Below are positions 27,541 through 36,462 of a DNA stretch of 64,000 nucleotides, one piece after another. How positions within the stretch are numbered: the first letter of the stretch is position 1; every line of letters begins with the position of its first letter. A model generated the notes under the pieces. It made no database searches. It was not told the origin of the DNA and worked only from the letters and a program-made list of their open reading frames with translations. The stretch spans positions 43,243 through 107,242 of the forward strand of contig DJJR01000016.1 in NCBI GenBank assembly GCA_002434245.1, in the 5' to 3' direction. This DNA comes from Pelosinus fermentans. GTDB taxonomy: Bacteria > Bacillota > Negativicutes > DSM-13327. The position numbers and the translations under genes were made by a program.

Positions 27541-28029
27541 ATGATACCTCTTGTCTCCTTTGTAGGTTATTCCAATAGCGGTAAAACGACGCTTTTGACA
27601 AAGGTTATTCGTGAGTTGAAAAATCGTGGTTATCGTATTGCAGTGATTAAACACGATGGTCATGATTTTGAAATAGATCATGCTGGGACGGATACATGGA
27701 GGCACCGCCAAGCTGGTGCTGATGTTGTATGCATTGCCTCCGCACATCAAGTAGCATTCGTGCAGACCCTTACCCAGCCACTTGCGCTGGATGATATCAT
27801 TCAAGGGATTAGCAATGTGGATTTAATTTTGACAGAGGGGTTTAAACTGGAAGAAAAACCACAAATTGAGGTACATCGGCAGGGACGAGAATATATTGGC
27901 CTAAAAAAGAATCGGATCGCCTTAGTTGCAGATCAGCAAATTTATACTGGTGTCCCTTATTTTAAGCTGGAAGAGGTTAAAGAGGTTGCTGATTTTTTAG
28001 AAAATAGAATTCGGTTATCAAAGGTATAG
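27541..28029 (+). CDS. mobB: Molybdopterin-guanine dinucleotide biosynthesis protein MobB
   Basis: Small P-loop GTPase, 162 aa, that assists MobA in attaching GMP to molybdopterin. Walker A is GYSNSGKTTLL at residues 9-19; AVIKHDGHDFEIDHAGTDTW and ILTEGFKLEEKPQIEVHR are family signatures. AAGGA precedes the ATG. It heads a run mobB-moaC-MOSC/MogA-oxidoreductase, all on the same strand. The 333 bases between it and bioY hold the bioY control region and show nothing else clear to me. Confidence 0.94.
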   Translation: MIPLVSFVGYSNSGKTTLLTKVIRELKNRGYRIAVIKHDGHDFEIDHAGTDTWRHRQAGADVVCIASAHQVAFVQTLTQPLALDDIIQGISNVDLILTEGFKLEEKPQIEVHRQGREYIGLKKNRIALVADQQIYTGVPYFKLEEVKEVADFLENRIRLSKV

Positions 28030-28053
28030 CTGGCAAATTGCTAGAAGAGAGAC

Positions 28054-28097
28054 GCTGCGGTGTCGCAGCTGTGAAGGTGAGTTCAATATCTTCACAG
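28054..28097 (+). repeat. Two adjacent hairpins between mobB and moaC
   Basis: GCTGCG-GTGT-CGCAGC (28054-28069) and CTGTGAAG-N13-CTTCACAG (28069-28097) are both perfect and share one base. No T run follows, so they may stabilise or process the mRNA rather than end it. Confidence 0.5.
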
Positions 28098-28129
28098 TTC
28101 ATTTATAAAGGGAGGATTTGTGCATAATT

Positions 28130-28621
28130 ATGGCAGAATTTACTCATTTTAATGCTCAGGGCGAAAGCCACATGGTAGATGTCAGTGTTAAACATATAAC
28201 GCAAAGACAAGCAGTAGCTCGCGGACAAATTTTTATGGAAAAAGAAACACTAGAAAAAATATATGACAGTCAAATTGCCAAAGGAAATGTGTTAGAAGTA
28301 GCACGTTTAGCAGGTATCATGGCTGCAAAGCAAACCCAGCACCTTATACCTCTTTGTCACCCTCTATTAATTAGTTCGGTTGAGATCCGTTTTACCAGAG
28401 AGCAGCGATCCATCATGATAGAAGCTGCTGTTAGGGTGAGCGGGCAAACAGGTGTAGAGATGGAGGCCATGACCGCCGTTAGCGTTACAGCTCTGACAAT
28501 ATATGATATGTGTAAGGCAATTGATCGTTCTATGGTAATAACAAACATTTGTTTAATGAAAAAAGAAGGCGGTAAGAGCGGCCTGTTTGAAAGGAAGGAT
28601 GATTCATGTCTGCCAAAATAG
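28130..28621 (+). CDS. moaC: Cyclic pyranopterin monophosphate synthase
   Basis: Converts the MoaA product into cyclic pyranopterin monophosphate, an early step of molybdenum cofactor synthesis. 163 aa. Motifs: EFTHFNAQGESHMVDVS, LIPLCHPLLI with active-site His, and GVEMEAMTAVSVTALTIYDM followed by CKAID. The ATG at 28130 gives the family N-terminus, though GGGAGG lies 14 bases upstream; an in-frame TTG at 28118 is too close to that site. The gene overlaps the next by 16 bases. moaA is not in the window. Confidence 0.95.
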   Translation: MAEFTHFNAQGESHMVDVSVKHITQRQAVARGQIFMEKETLEKIYDSQIAKGNVLEVARLAGIMAAKQTQHLIPLCHPLLISSVEIRFTREQRSIMIEAAVRVSGQTGVEMEAMTAVSVTALTIYDMCKAIDRSMVITNICLMKKEGGKSGLFERKDDSCLPK

Positions 28622-29553
28622 CCGCTGTTTGTATCAGCAAAGAAAAAGGGGTTCGCAAAGAAAATATAGGTGAGGCTAAATTGAGAGCAAATTGGGGGAT
28701 GGAAGGCGATGCTCACGCAGGAAAATGGCATCGGCAGATCAGCTTGCTTAGTGTAGATAGTATTGAAAAAATGAAGGAAATTGGCAGAAAAAAAGGTTTG
28801 GATCTCGTTCCGGGAGACTTTGCTGAAAATCTCACGACAGAAGGATTAGAGCTTTTCAAACTACCTGTTGGAACCTATTTGAAGACGGGAGAAACCTTAC
28901 TGGAAGTAACTCAAATCGGCAAGAGTTGCCATCATCATTGCGAGATTTTCAAGCAGGTTGGTCAATGCGTTATGCCGAAAGAAGGCATTTTCACCCGAGT
29001 GCTAGTTGGCGGCAGGGTAAAAGCAGAGGATGGGATTGAAGTCTGGCATGGTATACCAGTAGGTATTATTACGGCTAGTGACAAAGGAGCAATTGGAGAA
29101 AGAGAAGATACCAGTGCCAAAGAAATTGAAAAAATTGTGCCGAATATAAACGGGCAGGTGATTGATTATCGTATACTGCCTGATGACCAGGATGTATTAG
29201 TGGAAGCCATAATAGAAATGGTAGATCAACTTGGTGTGGGGCTTTTACTTACCACAGGAGGGACTGGATTTTCACCAAGGGACGTAACCCCTGAAGCTAC
29301 ATTGCGTGTTATTGAAAGGGCTGTTCCTGGTTTACCGGAAGCCATGAGGCGAGAGAGTGCTGCGATATCTCCAAGAGCGATGTTAAGCCGAGCGGTAGCA
29401 GGTATTCGCGGCAAATGTTTGATTGTAAATCTACCGGGTAGTCCCAAAGCAGTGCGGGAATGTTTGGAAATTATTTTACCTGTACTGCCTCATGCTCTTG
29501 AGATTCTTCGTGGTGTGGGCGGTGAGTGTGGAGCAGAAAAGGGCTGTAAGTAA
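28606..29553 (+). CDS. MOSC domain-MogA/MoaB fusion protein
   Basis: 315-aa two-domain protein. Residues 1-145 are a MOSC domain (GMEGDAHAGKWHRQISLL, VPGDFAENL, IGKSCHHHCEIF with the conserved Cys), a fold known to handle Mo-cofactor sulfur chemistry. Residues about 150-310 are a MogA/MoaB domain (GIITASDKGAIGEREDTS, LLTTGGTGFSPRDVTPEAT, NLPGSPKAVRECL) that adenylates molybdopterin before Mo insertion. The fusion ties insertion to a MOSC function. It overlaps moaC and is followed closely by the oxidoreductase, so one transcript is likely. Confidence 0.92.
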   Translation: MSAKIAAVCISKEKGVRKENIGEAKLRANWGMEGDAHAGKWHRQISLLSVDSIEKMKEIGRKKGLDLVPGDFAENLTTEGLELFKLPVGTYLKTGETLLEVTQIGKSCHHHCEIFKQVGQCVMPKEGIFTRVLVGGRVKAEDGIEVWHGIPVGIITASDKGAIGEREDTSAKEIEKIVPNINGQVIDYRILPDDQDVLVEAIIEMVDQLGVGLLLTTGGTGFSPRDVTPEATLRVIERAVPGLPEAMRRESAAISPRAMLSRAVAGIRGKCLIVNLPGSPKAVRECLEIILPVLPHALEILRGVGGECGAEKGCK

Positions 29554-29592
29554 GATAAATAGATGATTAAACATTCAATAGGAGGTTACGTA

Positions 29593-31608
29593 GTGAATCC
29601 TAAAATCGAAGTAAAGCGATCGGTTTGTCCCTATGACTGTCCTGACACCTGCGGACTTATGGTGGAAACGGTGAAGGGGAAAGCCGTAAGAGTTACAGGA
29701 GATCCAGATCATCCTCATACGAGAGGAACTTTATGCTCTAAAATGAATCATTATGAGAAAACAGTGCATTCCCCAGAGAGGCTGACGAAACCCTTATTAC
29801 GGACTGGACCAAAAGGTACAGGAGAATTTAAAGAGATTTCCTGGGAAGAGGCAATTTTTCATATTAAAGAACGCTGGCAAGGAATTATTGCTGAGTATGG
29901 CTCGCAGGCGATATTACCTTACTCCTATGCAGGAACAATGGGCGTGGTGCAGCGTAATATTGGTGAGGCTTTTTTTCATCGTTTAGGGGCATCGCGTTTA
30001 GAACGGACAATTTGTTCTTCAGCCAAGGGGTATGGCTGGTCAGCAGTTATGGGTTCGAGTCTAGCGCCCCATCCCCAAGAAGTATCAGCAAGTGATTTAA
30101 TTATTCTTTGGGGGACGAATATTCTAGCGACGAATATTCATTTGCTGTATCAGATACGGGAGGCTAAGAAGGCAGGAGCAGTGGTTTGGCTGATTGAGAC
30201 CTATCAATCATCAGCAGCTCAATTTGCTGATAAGGTAATCATGGTGCGACCTGGCAGCGATGGTGCATTGGCTTTGGGTATGATGCGTGTCTTAGTTGAC
30301 AAAAAGTTAATCGATGAAGAGTTTGTTGCTCGGTATGTACAAGGCTTTGAGGCCTTCGAGAAAGAATCTTTGCCCAAATATTCATTAGAGGCAGTAAATA
30401 AAATAACCGGAATTGATGCTGCTAGTATCGAGGAGATAGGGATTCTATATGGAAAGGCACGGGCTCCTTTTATTGTTATGGGCAGTGGCCTATCACGATA
30501 TGGTAACGGCGCGATGACAGTCCGTGCCATAACATGTCTCCCGGCTCTTGTAGGAGCTTGGGCAAAAGTGGGCGGCGGGCTATTAGCAAGTATTGGCACA
30601 GGAAGTGCTTTTGCTATGAATTCGATAACCCGGGAGGATTTTTTGCAAGAACCCACCCGAATTGTAAATATGAATCAATTAGGTCATGCTTTGCAGCAGA
30701 TAGAAAATCCTCCTATTATGAGTATGTATGTATATCATTCTAATCCTGCTATTGTTGCACCAGATCAGAATGCTGTAGTGAAAGGGCTATTGCGGGAAGA
30801 TCTGTTTATGATTGTTCATGAACGTTTTATGACCGATACAGCTCGTTATGCGGACCTAGTGCTGCCAGCTACCAGTTCTTTAGAGCACTCTGATATTTAT
30901 CGCTCTTATGGGCATTATTGTGTTCAACGTGCATATCCGGTGATTCCACCAGTAGGAGAAGCAAAATCCAATTGGGATGTTTTCAGGTTATTAGCAAGTG
31001 CTATGGGATTTGAGGAATCTTTTTTTGAGCAAACAACTGATGAAATCATTCAGCAATTGCTAGAATCTCCTAAGCCATGGCTGGCACAAATTGACATGAA
31101 CAAGGTCCAGGAGGGAATGGCAGCAGAATTGCCGTTGCCGCCTGATTACAAAATAACATTTAAAACTCCATCGGGAAAAATCGAGATTTTTAACCCGCGG
31201 GAAATAGATCCCTTCCCTATCTATAAGCCATCTCATGGGGATGATGCACCTTTTTGGCTCATGAATGCTCCAGGTTTATATTCGCTTAACTCCTCTTTTA
31301 ATGAACGGCCTGATCTTTTGGAAAAAAGAAAAGCGATGTATTTGATGATGAATCCTCATGATGCTGAAAAGAAGGGATTTAAAAATGGACAGGAGGTTAT
31401 TGCTTTTAATGAACGAGGCGAAGTTGTATTTATTCTTAAAATAGCCTCTGAAGTTCCAAGTGGCATTGTTGTGACAGAAGGGATCTTCTGGATCAAAAAT
31501 ACACCGGGAAAAAGTTCAGTAAATGCATTAACGTCTCAGCGGCTTACAGATCGTGGAGCAGCGAGTACCTTTTACGATACAAAAGTTGATGTTCGTTCCT
31601 TTCACTAG
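29593..31608 (+). CDS. Molybdopterin-dependent oxidoreductase, DMSO reductase family (YyaE-like)
   Basis: Mo-bisMGD enzyme of 671 aa. The N-terminal [4Fe-4S] domain reads VCPYDCPDTCGL with a fourth Cys in GTLCSKM. Further: LILWGTNILATNIH, GSGLSRYGNGAMTVRAI, DLVLPATSSLEHSD and a C-terminal dinucleotide-binding domain with NPHDAEKKGFKNG. The likely Mo-ligand region is RTICSSAKG. No Tat signal, so the enzyme is probably cytoplasmic. The GTG at 29593 sits seven bases after AGGAGG and is preferred over an in-frame ATG at 29563. No electron-transfer subunit follows; substrate unknown. It ends the cofactor cluster, suggesting that the cofactor genes serve it. Confidence 0.9.
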   Translation: MNPKIEVKRSVCPYDCPDTCGLMVETVKGKAVRVTGDPDHPHTRGTLCSKMNHYEKTVHSPERLTKPLLRTGPKGTGEFKEISWEEAIFHIKERWQGIIAEYGSQAILPYSYAGTMGVVQRNIGEAFFHRLGASRLERTICSSAKGYGWSAVMGSSLAPHPQEVSASDLIILWGTNILATNIHLLYQIREAKKAGAVVWLIETYQSSAAQFADKVIMVRPGSDGALALGMMRVLVDKKLIDEEFVARYVQGFEAFEKESLPKYSLEAVNKITGIDAASIEEIGILYGKARAPFIVMGSGLSRYGNGAMTVRAITCLPALVGAWAKVGGGLLASIGTGSAFAMNSITREDFLQEPTRIVNMNQLGHALQQIENPPIMSMYVYHSNPAIVAPDQNAVVKGLLREDLFMIVHERFMTDTARYADLVLPATSSLEHSDIYRSYGHYCVQRAYPVIPPVGEAKSNWDVFRLLASAMGFEESFFEQTTDEIIQQLLESPKPWLAQIDMNKVQEGMAAELPLPPDYKITFKTPSGKIEIFNPREIDPFPIYKPSHGDDAPFWLMNAPGLYSLNSSFNERPDLLEKRKAMYLMMNPHDAEKKGFKNGQEVIAFNERGEVVFILKIASEVPSGIVVTEGIFWIKNTPGKSSVNALTSQRLTDRGAASTFYDTKVDVRSFH

Positions 31609-31749
31609 CTAACATTGTGGCAGGATTGAATTTGGTTATATATTTTGTACATAAAATCTAAGATTTTGGTAATAGTTAATTGTAAGTCAGAATAAATTAA
31701 ACTAGCACACTTATTTACAGGCCAATTGACTAAGTAAGGAGTGACTGTT

Positions 31750-32040
31750 ATGAGAACTTTGTTTAAAGAAAAGATAGGTAAATTTGGATCTTTAATAAGC
31801 ATCTTAGCGTTAATGACAATGTTGATACTGTTTTCCCTCTTTATACCTGAGCTGATTGCATCATCAGCGGGGCGGGTCTTTGTCGGCTTGTGGGCAATGA
31901 TAGCAATTGTAGCCTTTATTGCTCATGCAAGAACGATAAAAGCAGTGAAACGACGCCCGTCACAACTACAAGTTATGCTGAAAAAAGAAGAGCATACCCA
32001 TAAACGGATACGCCCGGAACGCTTAATGCGTGAATTATAG
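31750..32040 (+). CDS. Small membrane protein, two predicted helices
   Basis: 96-aa protein not recognised. Two hydrophobic segments (SLISILALMTMLILFSLFIP and VFVGLWAMIAIVAFIAHA) form a hairpin; the C-terminal third is strongly basic (KAVKRRPSQ, HKRIRPERLMREL) and would lie in the cytoplasm. ATG 31750 follows AAGGAG by eight bases. Its stop ends directly against the stop of the convergent aminotransferase gene, with no base between. Confidence 0.65.
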   Translation: MRTLFKEKIGKFGSLISILALMTMLILFSLFIPELIASSAGRVFVGLWAMIAIVAFIAHARTIKAVKRRPSQLQVMLKKEEHTHKRIRPERLMREL

Positions 32041-33333
32041 TTAGATCTCTATTAAAGATAGTACATCATCTAAATTATTTAGCAGCCGATGAAGATCTTC
32101 AGCAGTAATTACTAGTGGTGGTTGAAATGCCAGGACATTACGGTTAGGACCATTCTTACCGACTAAAATACCGCGATTTTTCATTTCTTCCAAAATGAAA
32201 TCAGTTTCTTTAATTGCAGGTGTTTTATCGCTGTATACTAATTCCACACCAATCATAAGTCCCAAACCACGTATGTCTCCAATAATGGGATGTTTTTGCT
32301 GTAGGACAGTAAGACCATCCTTTAGTTTCTTGCCTAGTACAGCGGCTTTGCCAGGGAGATCATGTTTGGTAAGATAATGCAGTGTCGCTAGACTTGCGGC
32401 AGCTGTTACAGGATTTCCACCTAAAGTAGATGCCCCAGGACGAGTATAGACATCTGCAATTTCGGCTCTGGCAGTGAAGGCTCCAACAGGCGTACCATTG
32501 GCAAGCGCCTTTGCCATTGTCATGATATCCGCTTCTACGTCATAATGTTCCATGGCAAAAAAAGTACCTGTACGTCCAAAACCAGTTTGGACTTCATCAA
32601 CGATTAATAAAATACCATAGGCATCCAGAATGGATTTGACGCGTTTAAAATAATCCAATGGTGGAGTAATCATACCACCATTGCCTTGAATCGGTTCGAC
32701 AAACATGGCAGCCACTTTTCCGGAAGTGGCTGTTTTTATTATCGTTTCAATTTCATTTGCACAGGCTAGATCGCATTCGGGATATTTTTTATCTAAGGGA
32801 CAGCGATAGCAGTAAGCATTAGGGGCGAAGTTAATGCCGCCAACAGGAGTATTGTCGGTGCGCCACATACTAAGACCAGTAAGGCTCATTCCTAATTTAG
32901 TACGCCCATGCAGCCCTTGCCGTAAACTGATGAATTCAGAACTTCCTGTGTATAAAGAGGCTAACAAAGCAGCGCCTTCATTGGCTTCACTGCCGCTAGA
33001 ACAAAAGAATGTTTTCTGTAACCTTCCAGGTGTGAGCTGGGCTAATTGTTCCGCTAGATTTACAATGTTTTCTGTTAAATAAATCGTACAAGTATGCTGC
33101 AATGTGTTTACTTGATCACAGATTGCTTTGGTAATTTCGGGATTGCAGTGGCCGCAGTTAACAACGGATACACCAGCGAAACAATCCAGATATTCTTTAC
33201 CGGTGGAGTCATACAAATATTGCATTTCACCCCGGACTAATTGCATAGGCTGATTATAAAAGTGATATGCGCAGGGAATCAAATATTCCTGCTTTTTACG
33301 TAAAATTTCTTCAGGGCCAATATAGTGATTCAA
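32041..33333 (-). CDS. Class III PLP-dependent aminotransferase
   Basis: 430-aa fold-type I enzyme of the ornithine/AGXT2/4-aminobutyrate family. Seen: CSSGSEANEGAALLAS, FVEPIQGNGGMITPP, the cofactor Asp in LLIVDEVQTGFGRTG, and the Schiff-base Lys in MAKALANGTPVG. A cysteine-rich insertion, CYRCPLDKKYPECDLAC, occurs in a subset of bacterial relatives. The amino donor cannot be fixed. TTG start after AAGGTGAG. It lies just downstream of a U32 gene on the same strand. Confidence 0.88.
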   Translation of the reverse strand: MNHYIGPEEILRKKQEYLIPCAYHFYNQPMQLVRGEMQYLYDSTGKEYLDCFAGVSVVNCGHCNPEITKAICDQVNTLQHTCTIYLTENIVNLAEQLAQLTPGRLQKTFFCSSGSEANEGAALLASLYTGSSEFISLRQGLHGRTKLGMSLTGLSMWRTDNTPVGGINFAPNAYCYRCPLDKKYPECDLACANEIETIIKTATSGKVAAMFVEPIQGNGGMITPPLDYFKRVKSILDAYGILLIVDEVQTGFGRTGTFFAMEHYDVEADIMTMAKALANGTPVGAFTARAEIADVYTRPGASTLGGNPVTAAASLATLHYLTKHDLPGKAAVLGKKLKDGLTVLQQKHPIIGDIRGLGLMIGVELVYSDKTPAIKETDFILEEMKNRGILVGKNGPNRNVLAFQPPLVITAEDLHRLLNNLDDVLSLIEI

Positions 33334-33378
33334 AACAATCTCACCTTTCGATTTTTTATAGGACGAGGAATTTTTAAA

Positions 33379-35325
33379 TTACTTGGATAAGCGGTAGCGG
33401 AAAGTGCCGATACCTAATTCTCTGGGACTTGCTGCTGCAATTTTTTCTAGCTGGCTTTCATCGAAGTGATAGGTTGATTGCTCGGCGGCGATTTTATCAA
33501 GTTCTTCACGATAAATTTTTGTAACCAGTCCAACAAGTTCCGGAGTATAATATTGACCTTCAATGCGATAATTCTGTACAGTCCTTAAGGAGTGCAAATG
33601 GGGTAATAAACACAAGTCTTTAGCAAAGAGAAGGTTGCTGCGTCCATATTGATCTACCATAATAGGATGCTGCTGGCCTGCTGTATCCAGCAAAGCGTAT
33701 CGAGTTGTATCCACTGCCGGATCATAGTCGCTTTGATACTGGTTAGTAAACACAGCTTCTGGTATGGAATGATCGGTAATCATTGCTGGCAATGACCCAT
33801 GAACAATGAATTCTAAAGGAAGGGGACTATTCTCAACCAATTGCATGATTTGTTCATAAGTGGCTTCGAGAGAAATCGTGGCTTTTTTCACATTGTTATT
33901 TTTTAACAACTGTGCTGTTACATGGTTGAAAACATTAAAAGAAAACTCAGCTTGTAGTGGAAGAGTAGAATGTTGCTGGGCCAAAGTCAAGGCACCTAAA
34001 TTTCCGACCATTAAGCCATGGGGATTTATTTTTGCAAGGGAACTGAAAAATTGTTCTAATTCACCGCATTCTCGTTCCATTGTAATGCGAGGTGTAGTAA
34101 TAATAACTTTTGCATCGTATTTGTCAGCTTCTTCTACGGCTTGTACCATTGTCTGGAGCGTCCAAGGAATACCGGGTTTTGCGACTTCGCCACCGATATA
34201 AATCGTATTAGCACCATTTTGGCAAGCGGCAATCAGGGAAACTAGATCGGCAACGTGAACACTTAATGTAGGATCAAAGAGCTTGTTTGTTGGATTTGGA
34301 AGTGATCGTTTGGCAAGGGTTGCCATATCTGCTTCTCGTACGGCCTGACTGAAGAAGCGTGGTTCACGTTTACCACTATAACCAATCGCTGCTGCTCCAG
34401 GATTGCCTAAGGCATAGCAAGTGGAAAAGTCTCGGGAGCGAGTGTTCTGTAAGTTTTCCCAGTCTTGTAAATCAGGTGTGTATCCCATTGGATCTGCAAT
34501 ATAACGATCAATGGCTTTACGGTATGTTTTAACAATGCCACTCACAAAATCCGCAGTACGCATGCGCCCTTCAATTTTGAAAGAGGATACACCTGCTTGG
34601 ATCAGTTCAGGCAATTTCATATACAAGCACATATCTTTCATGGCTAATTTGTAAGGACCAGGGGTCTGATCATCGATTGGAAGACCTGTTGCTGCATCTA
34701 CTAATTGGTACGGCCAACGGCACGGTTTTAGACAGCGGCCCCGATTGGAACTTTGTCCAAAAACAACTCCTGATTGTACACATTGGCCACTATGGGAAAT
34801 GCACATATCACCATGAATAAAATACTCTACTTCAATACCAGTACGTTCTTTTAGTAGACTAAGCTGGGATAAGGACATTTCGCGGTTTACGACGACGCGG
34901 CTGATTCCATAGCCTTGTAATGCACGTACTGCATGTTCATTATGAGTATTCATCATAATTGAAGCATGTAAGGGAACGCTCAGATTCATTTCACGAGCCA
35001 ATTGTAAAATGGACAAATCTTGTACAATAAGTGCATCGGGCTTTAATTCATCAAGAAGCTTAAGGTAGGAGCGCATATTATCCAGCTCACGATCACTAAT
35101 TAGGTTGTTGACAGTGACATGTAAGGCGACATTGTGACGGTGAGCGTATTCAATTGCTTTGCCAAGGGTAGTATCATCAAAATTGGCAGTTGTCTTAAAC
35201 ATACGCATATTAAAGCGTTTTCCGCCTAAATATACCGCATTTGCTCCGGCTTCAATCGCGGCTTCCAATACATCCCATGTGCCAACGGGAGCGAGTAATT
35301 CTACAGAATCTCGTGTTAATAACAT
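33379..35325 (-). CDS. U32 family (PrtC/RlhA-like) protein, long form
   Basis: 648-aa member of the U32 family. The N-terminal TIM-barrel half has ELLAPVGTWDVLEAAIEAGA, VYLGGKRFNMR, YFIHGDMCISHSGQC and NRGRCLKPCRWPYQL; these cysteines are the Fe-S/active-site signature. A second, weaker barrel-like half follows (DLVSLIAACQNGANTIYIGG), as in the long RlhA class. Although named peptidases, characterised relatives hydroxylate rRNA or tRNA (RlhA, TrhP) with prephenate as cofactor, so RNA modification is the better guess. Start after GGAG. Confidence 0.87.
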   Translation of the reverse strand: MLLTRDSVELLAPVGTWDVLEAAIEAGANAVYLGGKRFNMRMFKTTANFDDTTLGKAIEYAHRHNVALHVTVNNLISDRELDNMRSYLKLLDELKPDALIVQDLSILQLAREMNLSVPLHASIMMNTHNEHAVRALQGYGISRVVVNREMSLSQLSLLKERTGIEVEYFIHGDMCISHSGQCVQSGVVFGQSSNRGRCLKPCRWPYQLVDAATGLPIDDQTPGPYKLAMKDMCLYMKLPELIQAGVSSFKIEGRMRTADFVSGIVKTYRKAIDRYIADPMGYTPDLQDWENLQNTRSRDFSTCYALGNPGAAAIGYSGKREPRFFSQAVREADMATLAKRSLPNPTNKLFDPTLSVHVADLVSLIAACQNGANTIYIGGEVAKPGIPWTLQTMVQAVEEADKYDAKVIITTPRITMERECGELEQFFSSLAKINPHGLMVGNLGALTLAQQHSTLPLQAEFSFNVFNHVTAQLLKNNNVKKATISLEATYEQIMQLVENSPLPLEFIVHGSLPAMITDHSIPEAVFTNQYQSDYDPAVDTTRYALLDTAGQQHPIMVDQYGRSNLLFAKDLCLLPHLHSLRTVQNYRIEGQYYTPELVGLVTKIYREELDKIAAEQSTYHFDESQLEKIAAASPRELGIGTFRYRLSK

Positions 35326-35362
35326 TTTTTCATCTCCAGCAATTTAATTAGATAGGGTAGTT

Positions 35363-36232
35363 TTATTCAAAAACTTCTGTGGCTTCTTCTTTTAAATCTT
35401 CGGAAAAAGATATCCCTAGATTTTCCGCAGTAAACTGATTCAGCCAAATTTCTGGTGTTTTTACAGTATCGACAGGTATTTGGCTAGGACTAGCACCTTT
35501 TAGAATTTGCGTCGCTTTCACGGCACACTCTTTACCTAACTGATAGTGGTTAGCTACCAAACCAGCCAAGGCACCGTCAGGTATATTGGGGGCATGAGAA
35601 GCAATGATAGGAATTTCAAGGGTATCCGTATAATAAACGATAGTGGCAAAATTATCTTCAATGATTTTGCCGATTGGCAGAAATAAAGCATCTAAATCAT
35701 TTGGTAATATATCCGGTAAATTGGATAAATCCTCCGCCTCTTTTATAGGAATTTCTATAAATTGCACTTTGGGATTGTTTAATTTACGAAAGTTTGCTAC
35801 TTCTACAATCGCATTAGAGTCCTCAGTATGATAAAGCATACCGATTTTTTGGATGGCAGGTAAGAGACGGTTTATAAAGTTTAATTTATCTTCTGCTTTG
35901 ACCATGCCTGCAACTCCAGTTGCTTTACCGCCAGGCTCTGCCATGCTAAGTACCAAGTTAGCACCAATAGGATCAAATACAGGTGTAAACACTACTGGAA
36001 TATCTTGTGTAAGTTTTACAGCAGCCGCAGCCGCTGGTGTCGAGCAAGCAAAGATGAGATCCACTTCTTTTTCGGCTAATTGATTCGCTAATTTAGCAAG
36101 CTGATCTATATTGCCATCGGCATTTAAATAATGAAACTCGGCATGAATACCGCGTTCTGTAAGTTCTGCTTTAAAACCATGGACGGCATCATCTAAATTT
36201 TGCGTCAATTGCAGAATGCCTATAGTATACAA
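35363..36232 (-). CDS. ABC-type substrate-binding-like protein without signal peptide
   Basis: 289-aa protein of the ABC_sub_bind (TrpX/DUF534) family with a periplasmic-binding-protein-like fold: IGILQLTQNLDDAVHGFKAE at the N-terminus, FACSTPAAAAAVKLTQDIPV, FTPVFDPIGANLV and IPIIASHAPNIPDGALAGL. Family members normally carry a lipoprotein or Sec signal, but this one begins directly at the first beta strand and the upstream frame offers no leader. It starts at TTG with GAGGTG seven bases upstream. No permease or ATPase gene follows. It may be a cytoplasmic ligand sensor, or have lost its signal. Confidence 0.8.
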   Translation of the reverse strand: MYTIGILQLTQNLDDAVHGFKAELTERGIHAEFHYLNADGNIDQLAKLANQLAEKEVDLIFACSTPAAAAAVKLTQDIPVVFTPVFDPIGANLVLSMAEPGGKATGVAGMVKAEDKLNFINRLLPAIQKIGMLYHTEDSNAIVEVANFRKLNNPKVQFIEIPIKEAEDLSNLPDILPNDLDALFLPIGKIIEDNFATIVYYTDTLEIPIIASHAPNIPDGALAGLVANHYQLGKECAVKATQILKGASPSQIPVDTVKTPEIWLNQFTAENLGISFSEDLKEEATEVFE

Positions 36233-36462
36233 TTCACAACACCTCTTTAAACATTTATAACCTCTATATATTCAACTTATTTATGAAAATACCTGCGAAA
36301 CATAACAAAAATATACTGGTCTTACCCATAAAGACATCTGGTATTGTCCATTCAGAAAGAATGAATTACATAGTGGTTCCGTTATTTCTTACTATAAAGT
36401 ATAATAAAAATGAACTTTTCTATAGGAATAAGAATTGTGTCATCTAAAAGGATGTGAAATAG

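Noticed and set aside
28030..28129. Molybdenum cofactor riboswitch before moaC
   Set aside because: The gap is about 100 bases and contains only two simple hairpins; the longer conserved Moco RNA pattern is not present.
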